This document shows positions 57,673 to 64,000 of a stretch of 64,000 bases of DNA, piece by piece (within the stretch, counting starts at the first letter, position 1; each line of letters starts with the position of its first letter). The notes below the pieces were generated by a model. That model worked only from the letters and a program-made list of their open reading frames with translations, was not told where the DNA came from and searched no databases. The position numbers were made by a program, and so were the translations under genes. Source of the stretch: Lomentospora prolificans (Eukaryota > Ascomycota > Sordariomycetes > Microascales > Microascaceae); assembly GCA_029532625.1 (NCBI GenBank), contig JARFXM010000008.1:2108001-2172000 (forward strand), read 5' to 3'.

Positions 57673-60152
57673 ATGGTTGTAGGTGCTGTAAGCACGGCAA
57701 TTGGCGCCGTCATGGACCTAGTCTACGCAGTTGTCAATAGCATCCTAAGCTTCATAGCGGTTGGAACAGGCTTCATACTGAAGGCCCTTGGGCTCTGGAA
57801 ACCGACGCCAAAAGCGATCCAATGTAGCCACCAACCTGAACCGACCTTGGAGTGCCCGGATTGCGCTACCGAACAAACCCAGGCAACAAAGTACAGATGG
57901 AAGATCATCCTGGGCTTGATTCTGCCTTTTGCTCTCCAGTCACTTGACACTACAATGTATGACGATACTTTGGTTCACTGTCTTCTTGGACCTACCTGCT
58001 AGGACACCGACTAATTCGTGTCCTGCACTATATAGCGTAGCAACCGCGTTAACAACCATAGCCGTCAAGTTCCGGGAACTTGAACAACAAAACTGGATCG
58101 TGTCATCCTTCAACCTCACCTCTGCAGCCTTCATCCCTTTCTGGGGAAGCATGGCCGATATCTTTGGCCGACATGGCACCATCCAGGCTGCTATGCTGCT
58201 CATGCTCGTGGGCAGCGCTCTTTGCACCGCATCGCCTACCAACGCGTTTGGTTTGCTGCTCTTTGGCCGAGCTGTCCAGGGCATCTCGTGTGCGGGCCTT
58301 GATGTGGTCATCCGAGTTATTCTGGTCGACAAGGTATCTCTCAGGGAAAGCTCCACAAACTGGACAATCTTTTCGTTTGTGGGAGGCATCTCGTTTGGTC
58401 TTGGTCCCATTATAGGAGGTATGATGACCGGCTTAATGGCCTCATCGCTCACACTTGTAGCTAACCGGACTGGCAGGGTATCTAACCAAGGTTGACTGGA
58501 GGTGGTGCTTCGGTATCAATCTCCCCGTAGCCGCCGCCGGGGTCATCACGGTTCTTTGGTTCCTCCGAAAGGAACTCCTCGGACCGCAGCCTATCGCCCA
58601 ACTTGAAGAGACGACCGAAACTGGACGGAGAACGCGATTTGCCTACCGCCTGAAAACTATCGATTACTGGGGCCAAGCCATGTTCCTTCTCGGCTTTGGC
58701 CTCGTCATGCTCGCTCTCACATGGGCCGGTCCGATCTACGCATGGGACTCGCCTGCTGTACTCGTACCACTCTGTGTCGGCGCCGCTACAATCATCGCTT
58801 GGGGGATCTGGGAGTATTTGATGACATCCCATAGGATGCTTGGGTTGAAGTGGCCCTGGAAGACGCCCATGGTCAAGTGGGATATCCTCACCGACAGAAA
58901 CGTCGGGCTTCTCGTATATTCGTCGTTTACCACCGGCATGGCTATGTTTTCGGTAAGCGGCGTCACGCTGAGCAACGTAGACAGTGCTAACAGAATCTTT
59001 CTGCCTAGGTTTTTTACTTTTGCAGTATTTACTTTATCCTCGTTATGGATAAAGACCCAGCAGATGCTGGTATCAGCTTGATTTATTTCACACCCGGAGT
59101 AGCTGGTACATCTCCAACTTCATCAGTTGCGACAATCTCTACAATAAAGGCTGACCAAACTGTGCAGTTGGTATCTACACTTCCTCTCTCATGACGAGAT
59201 TCTGGCCACGCAATACGTACTGTCCGATCCTAATCGGCTCTATCTGCCACGCAGTGGGCATTGGTATCCTAGCGTGGGCTCTCTGGGCCGAGAGGAAACC
59301 CGTCATCTACGGAATGGTAGGCCTTATCGGCGGCGGCTCCGGCTTCCGCTTCGTTAGCGGTAAGTCAAGGAATTCCTAACCTGTCTCTGTGCAGCGTCGA
59401 CTAACTCCTTGCCAAGTCCCACTCCATGGTATCGGCATGTTCCCCAAGCACATCGCGACCATTGTTTCGCTCATCGCAGTGGCAAATCCACTTGGTGGTA
59501 CAATAGGCCACACGCTCATGTCGACTGTTTTCAACAACGTTGCTAGTATCAAGTCCAAGATCGACCTTACGAACGACTTTAGTTCAATCCATGACCTCCC
59601 TGCGGAAGAGCGCGAAGCAGCCGTCCAGAAAATAAAGGTGAGAGAATTCTCCCATCCGGCACTCTCCGCTGCCTCCGAGCTCTTCCACTAACGCATTAAA
59701 ATCAGATGGGCGTCGTTTGGGCTTACATCACCATCACCCCCTTCATGGTCCTCGTAAGTGTCGTCCAAAACGCGCCTACCAACCCACTCAGCCTGCTAAC
59801 AAACTCTCAGTGCGTCCTCGCCACCAGTCTTCTCGGCGCCGTAATCCTCCCCAAGGGCAAAGGATCCGAGCAAGACCGGAGCAACAACATCGTCATCCAT
59901 GAACCATACCCCTGGGCCCTCTTCAAAAGTTCCCAGCGGAAGAAGAGCTGGGAGCACGTAGAGTTGGGCGACATGGACGAGTTGACGCCTCACAGACCAG
60001 ACAGGTGGGAGAACAGCGCGTACGATCCCGGTCTGTCGCCCCTACGCGAGGAGATGACGCCTCCGAGGGTCGTCTACGCACCAGATAGGGAGGGACACAT
60101 GTCTGCTCGGTATGAGAGGGTGGGGAGGGATGAAACTGCGCCTGCGGCGTAA
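57673..60152 (+). CDS. MFS transporter (DHA2-like drug/proton antiporter family), 680 aa
   Basis: Eight exons (57673-57956, 58036-58418, 58477-58952, 59009-59105, 59168-59359, 59417-59637, 59706-59753, 59811-60152) all join in phase. After the first intron the text reads LQSLDTTM-to-IVATALTTIAVKF, then QQNWIVSSFNLTSAAFIPFW and GSMADIFGRHGTIQAAMLLM, the classic helix 2-3 loop (motif A). GLGPIIGG / YLTKVDWRWCFGINLP matches the helix 5-6 region. About 14 hydrophobic helices are expected in the plasma membrane. Unusually, a hydrophobic stretch precedes the core (AVVNSILSFIAVGTGFILKA, residues about 17-37), followed by a Cys-containing linker (CSHQPEPTLECPDC). The hydrophilic C-terminal tail is about 100 aa. 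Substrate cannot be told from sequence. Confidence 0.9.
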
Positions 60153-60717
60153 GCCACCATGACTGATACGAACTTTTGGACCTTGATTATTTTCTTAACC
60201 TGTTAGGATACCACATGGCATTGATAATAGCTTGTTTAGATATCCAAAGCTGGGTTGGCTCAAAGGCGTTTTGGGAAATGAGGAATATCCTACTTTTTTT
60301 TTTTCTTCTGAACCTCCATCTCAGGCTTATAAGCTTCTCTCGTATGCATGCATATATGTCCCGTCTAAAGACCTCCATGAAATGTGGTTCTCTGCCTGGA
60401 TTAGGTTGCGTAGTTGGTAACCAGCAAGGCCGTCCAAGAGAGCGCGGTTAGAGAGGGGTATGTTTTACATTCAGTATTTAGTCTCCGTCGCGAGGATAAA
60501 AAAAAAGTATAGTACATCCGAGTTCCACGTACATGTACAGTCTTCATCCATCTCCCCTTCTTTCTAACAACGAGCTCTTGGCGGTTTTGAAACCCCTCCA
60601 TCTGTACGTGTAATCAAGAGAAAAAGAAGATGAACAATGGAAATCAAAGAAACGCCCAGAATACATGTTCACATTTCCCTTACTTCCCCGAAAGCGGAGC
60701 CCTTCCACACCCTCTCC
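60153..60717. other. Convergent 3' region
   Basis: This lies between the ends of the MFS gene and the convergent mitochondrial-type protein gene. It contains an 11-base T run near 60300 and AAAAAAAAAGT near 60500. No gene was recognised. Confidence 0.5.
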
Positions 60718-61733
60718 TCAATCCTTATCCCCCTTGGAGCCCCTCCCCCTCCCCGAACAAGCGGGAAACGGGACAGGATCCGGCTCGCCCCTCTGGCGGA
60801 TTCCTCCTAGCAACTTATCCGTAAACCTCACGACGCTAGAACCCATCCCCTTACTCCAATGCCTGCTATGCTCGGCGCTCTCGATCGTGTGATCCAGCAC
60901 CCTCCCCTTGTGATCGAACTGAAACGCGAACAAGCCCATGAACTCCTGCGCGTCGGGCTGCTCGCCGCCGGCGATGCGGGCGGCCATGTTGCGCAGGAAC
61001 TCGGAGGGGAGGGAGGAAGGCTCGGTGACCCAGCGCACGACGAGCATGTCCTCGAGGGAGCCGGTGCGGAGCGGGGTGAAGGGCAAGGGCCCGGGCTGGA
61101 GGCGGATGGACTGGACCTCGAGGCCGACGTTGCCTATTATGGGAAGGCGGTTCCAAGCCAGGGGGGAGGTCCAGAGGGCGGCCTTGTAGGCGGCTTTGCC
61201 GTTTGCGACGGGGAGGTGGGGATGGGTGGAGGGGAAGAGGTGGAGGGAGATGTTGTCGGCGAGGATCTCAGACGGGAGTGGTTGTTGGAGGATGGTGGGG
61301 AGGCGTTCCTTGAGGATGCGTATCGCTGGTGGGAGAGCCGGTTAGCTAGGGGTTCGAGGCGAGGATAGGCTAAGGAAAGTGGGCGGGGGAGGGGGACTCA
61401 ACTCCTTCCTAAGTTTAACTTGGTCTCGTCATCCAGCTTCTTCTTTCCGTCCAACGGTTCCGGCTCCTCGCCTGCATGAACCCAGTAGCTCCTAGAAGAC
61501 GTCCGTATCGCTACCGCGTCACTCTGGGCCAAACATTGCACCTGGCCGCCCCATACCCTCTCAGCGTTTGTGCATGGCGTTCTAGCTCGTCCGCAAGACG
61601 CCGGAATGTGCCTGGCGGCGGCCCTGGAGGAGAGCAGGCGCTTCGCCCTCACGGGGCCGCGGATGCCCTGTCTACCAGTCTGGAGCGCGGAGCGGACGCC
61701 CCTCGTCGATACTTGGGCTACAACCGAAGACAT
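60718..61733 (-). CDS. Conserved fungal protein, probably mitochondrial, 312 aa
   Basis: Two exons (61733-61403 and 61325-60718) join in phase 1 as KLNLGR/T/IRILKERLPTIL. The donor is GTTGAG, an unusual form, but this join restores a continuous, conserved-looking text. The first ~45 residues are rich in Arg, Ala and Ser and lack acidic residues (MSSVVAQVSTRGVRSALQTG), as in mitochondrial presequences. Later text includes LPSEILADNISLHLFPSTHP, AYKAALWTSPLAWNRLPIIG, MLVVRWVTEPSS and FMGLFAFQFDHKGRVLDHTI, which resembles an NTF2-like or DUF2358-type fold with alternating strands. I recall close relatives annotated only as hypothetical mitochondrial proteins. No catalytic motif is visible. The Gly/Arg-rich end (ACSGRGRGSKGDKD) looks disordered. 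Confidence 0.8.
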
Positions 61734-64000
61734 CTAGGTGTGGTTGTGTGACGGTATGATAGTTTGCCGCCGTGGCTAGCTCGACATATGTTTTCGTGAC
61801 GTAGATCCGATTGACGGTTGAGAGCTCGGCCGGGCGGGGTGGGAAACGCGGGAGCCTTTTCGCCAAACGGTGGAGATGGGGGGATTAGCTTGGATATTAT
61901 CGCGATAAATTCCTCGTTGATGGACTCGTGGATTTTTAATTGGAATCAAGATGGAGTGGACAGGTTCGGTGGTAGAGAGTCGTCAAAGTGGAGAATCAGG
62001 TAGAAGAAAAAAAATGGGAAGATCGTGTTCATTCCCCCTTCTGATGCGGTGATGTCAGTGACTTTTTTTCGGCTGGGGTCGGGTTCGTTGAATGCCAGCT
62101 GGAAACCACCAAAAAAAGGACGCCCTTCCAAAGCCCCAGTATTACTCGCTGGCGGCTGGCTTGTCTCGTCGGGTTAGAGCCTCGACCTGCTGAAAGGGCC
62201 CGCTGGCAGTTGGAACAATAGCCTGGCCTGGCCTGGCTGTGTGCTCGCCAGCGAGCCAGCAGCACGTTGAGGCTGGCTGGCTATCAATTTACCCCGTGCT
62301 GGGTTCTGTTGGTGGTGGGGTGGATGAGAGCGGCGCCAATCAGAGACCCGCAAATGGCAATGCGCTGCCCAGGTGCTCAGCTCATGCCGTTTTGGGCGCG
62401 CAGCCGACTTGGGGCCAAGTGATGCGTGCTCGTGGTGACTTGTCCTTGGGAGCTTGCTCGGGCTGCTAGGATAGCCGGGCCTGCGAATTGATGCGTTCCT
62501 GATGCTGCTTTTGGCCTAGGGTCGGGTGTTCGGTCTGCAAAGGGATTTGAGAGACGGATTCGAGGTGTCAATAATAATATTGCCTAGCAATGGCTGTGAC
62601 AGCCAGCCACCAATCCCGATATAATATCTCCACTTACACACCACTTGATGCTGGAGCACAAGGCTACATTATATATATACATACGCGCGCATCTCGGGCG
62701 AGATATCTCCAAATCATCGTGATGAATAGTGGAAAAGAAATTTAATATATATTCTATAAATGCAACAATAATCGATAAATGCGTGTGTAAATCAAGGACG
62801 AAACAAAAAAAGAAATTTGGCCAAAAAAAGAGGTCCTGCTCAGCCATCGAACTGCGTCATCACACAACCCCGAAAACTCATCCAAAGATTGGTTTTCTAA
62901 CCTTTTGAGCGCTCCGGGTCAAGTAGCTAACCGCCAGGCCACCGGTCGCATCTGGTGCTTGAGCTGCTCGGTTGGGAGTTCTTGCCGGATTTTGACATAT
63001 AAAGCTATTTCTACCTGCGCGGATGGCGGAGGTTGGAGAGGGAAGGTGCTTCCGGCGCTGCATGGCGCCGGCCGTTGCAAGACTTGGATAGCCACCGACT
63101 GGCGAGCTATCCCTACATGGAATGATAACACGTATAAATGATTCCTCATTTGACGCTTATTTTGTCACCATGTCCGTGGGCCAACAACAAGAAGCCAGCC
63201 GGCGGTCCTCTTCTGCCCTCCTGGCCCCGCGGCTGGTCAAGTCATCAACCCGCACCTTGAGCGGTATTCATAGTTCTCTTCCTCCAACAATATCCTCCCG
63301 GCTGCTCCTGCATATATTTAAGGAGGAATTACTTTCTGCAAACTCACATCGGAGAAATGCTTGGCACCCGGCCCCCGTCCGGCCCGTGGCCGTGCCAAAG
63401 CGGAACTAAGCACCATACGTGCGACGTCGGCCGGCTCCGGGTGGCCGGAAATAGAAGTGTGGTGCACCCTTCCTCGCAGCGTCTTCGCCTTCGACCATCT
63501 ATCAACGCACGACCCTGCTCCTTCACTGCCACCAGACGCAAACCCGCCGAACCCGCCGAACTCTGGATCCAAAGTCGTTCTCTAGTCCCTCCCACCTATT
63601 GCTTGGATATCCGACCTCTGCGGCATTTACACACAAAATCACGAGTCGATCCGAAAAGGAAAGCACACAAGAGAGTTAAAAGTAAAAAGGTAAATGCAAT
63701 CTCGCTAAAAAAGGTACCCTACCAGCCCTACCCAGACCAACCCTTCCTGTTTGAATCCGTACATGAGGGAGAGACACGTGCTGTCAATCAATGGCAAAAG
63801 GGAGAAGAAACAAGATGTAAGGAGGAAGAAATAACAACGAGACATGAACGCCGTTTCCCTTCGGAGGTTTTAGATATGCGTATAAAACGGAGGCATGGAG
63901 TGGCTCAAAGGGAAAAGGGAAAAACAAAAACCTCCGAAAGGTGAGGCGGCACGAGAAGCTTTTCGGGTTTGCCTTCCTTTGTTTGTGTGTTTGTGTATGC
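61734..64000. other. 2.3-kb terminal stretch, no convincing gene
   Basis: The first part should be the promoter of the preceding gene. A run of GCCTGG/GCTGGC words lies at 62220-62282 (CCTGGCCTGGCCTGGCTG). Frames of 195 codons or fewer near the right end lack domains, though a gene running out of the window cannot be excluded. Confidence 0.45.

Noticed and set aside
63357..63944. A 195-codon frame near the right edge
   Set aside because: It is basic and low in hydrophobic residues, lacks a domain, and overlaps other frames. A gene continuing past the window cannot be excluded.
1..64000. tRNA genes, 5S rRNA, CRISPR arrays, long terminal repeats of retroelements
   Set aside because: Reading for B-box-like GGTTCRAATCC words, 5S-like sequence, regularly spaced repeats and long direct repeats turned up nothing convincing. 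CRISPR is not expected in a fungus.

Overview
This is nuclear DNA of a filamentous ascomycete, most likely a Sordariomycete. Genes have short GT-AG introns (56-79 nt in most cases, with CTAAC/CTAAT-like branch points), intergenic regions are long and rich in pyrimidine tracts, and one transposon carries the C-to-T and G-to-A decay typical of repeat-induced point mutation (RIP). The species cannot be named from the sequence. I rebuilt exon structures by hand from splice signals, reading phase and family conservation.

Layout. 1-6 kb: a doubtful ORF, a small single-pass membrane protein (minus), mitoribosomal protein S5 (plus) and the DASH subunit Dad3 (minus, two exons). 5.8-13.6 kb: almost 8 kb with no convincing gene, ending in the long leader of a PSP1-domain protein (13.7-16.5 kb, plus). 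18.8-21.5 kb: an unrecognised 305-aa coiled-coil-like protein in four exons, then ribosomal protein L15. 23.6-27.6 kb: a five-exon Pumilio (PUF) protein on the minus strand. 27.6-34.1 kb: gene-free. 34.1-41.2 kb: RNA polymerase III second-largest subunit (minus), a decayed membrane-protein gene, and a Rad57/XRCC3-like recombinase paralogue (minus). 41.2-44.8 kb: gene-free. 44.8-46.7 kb: a complete-length, heavily RIP-mutated Fot1/Pot2-like (pogo-type) DNA transposon with 67-bp terminal inverted repeats. 47.0-48.3 kb: a signal-peptide/Cys-rich/single-TM surface protein. 49.4-52.2 kb: a cytosolic-type carnitine acetyltransferase (minus). 52.2-57.7 kb: mostly gene-free, with one weak two-exon candidate. 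57.7-61.7 kb: an eight-exon MFS transporter (plus) converging on a conserved mitochondrial-looking protein (minus). 61.7-64 kb: no convincing gene.

Most genes are housekeeping (translation, Pol III transcription, chromosome segregation, recombination, mRNA control, acetyl-unit transport). There is no secondary-metabolite or other functional cluster; they are neighbours rather than a pathway. The most interesting items are the asymmetrically RIP-mutated transposon 292 bp upstream of a surface-protein gene, the pseudogene next to RPC2, tiny upstream ORFs hugging the start codons of the RPC2 and PSP1-domain genes, and the large gene-poor blocks. I found no clear undescribed multi-gene system.
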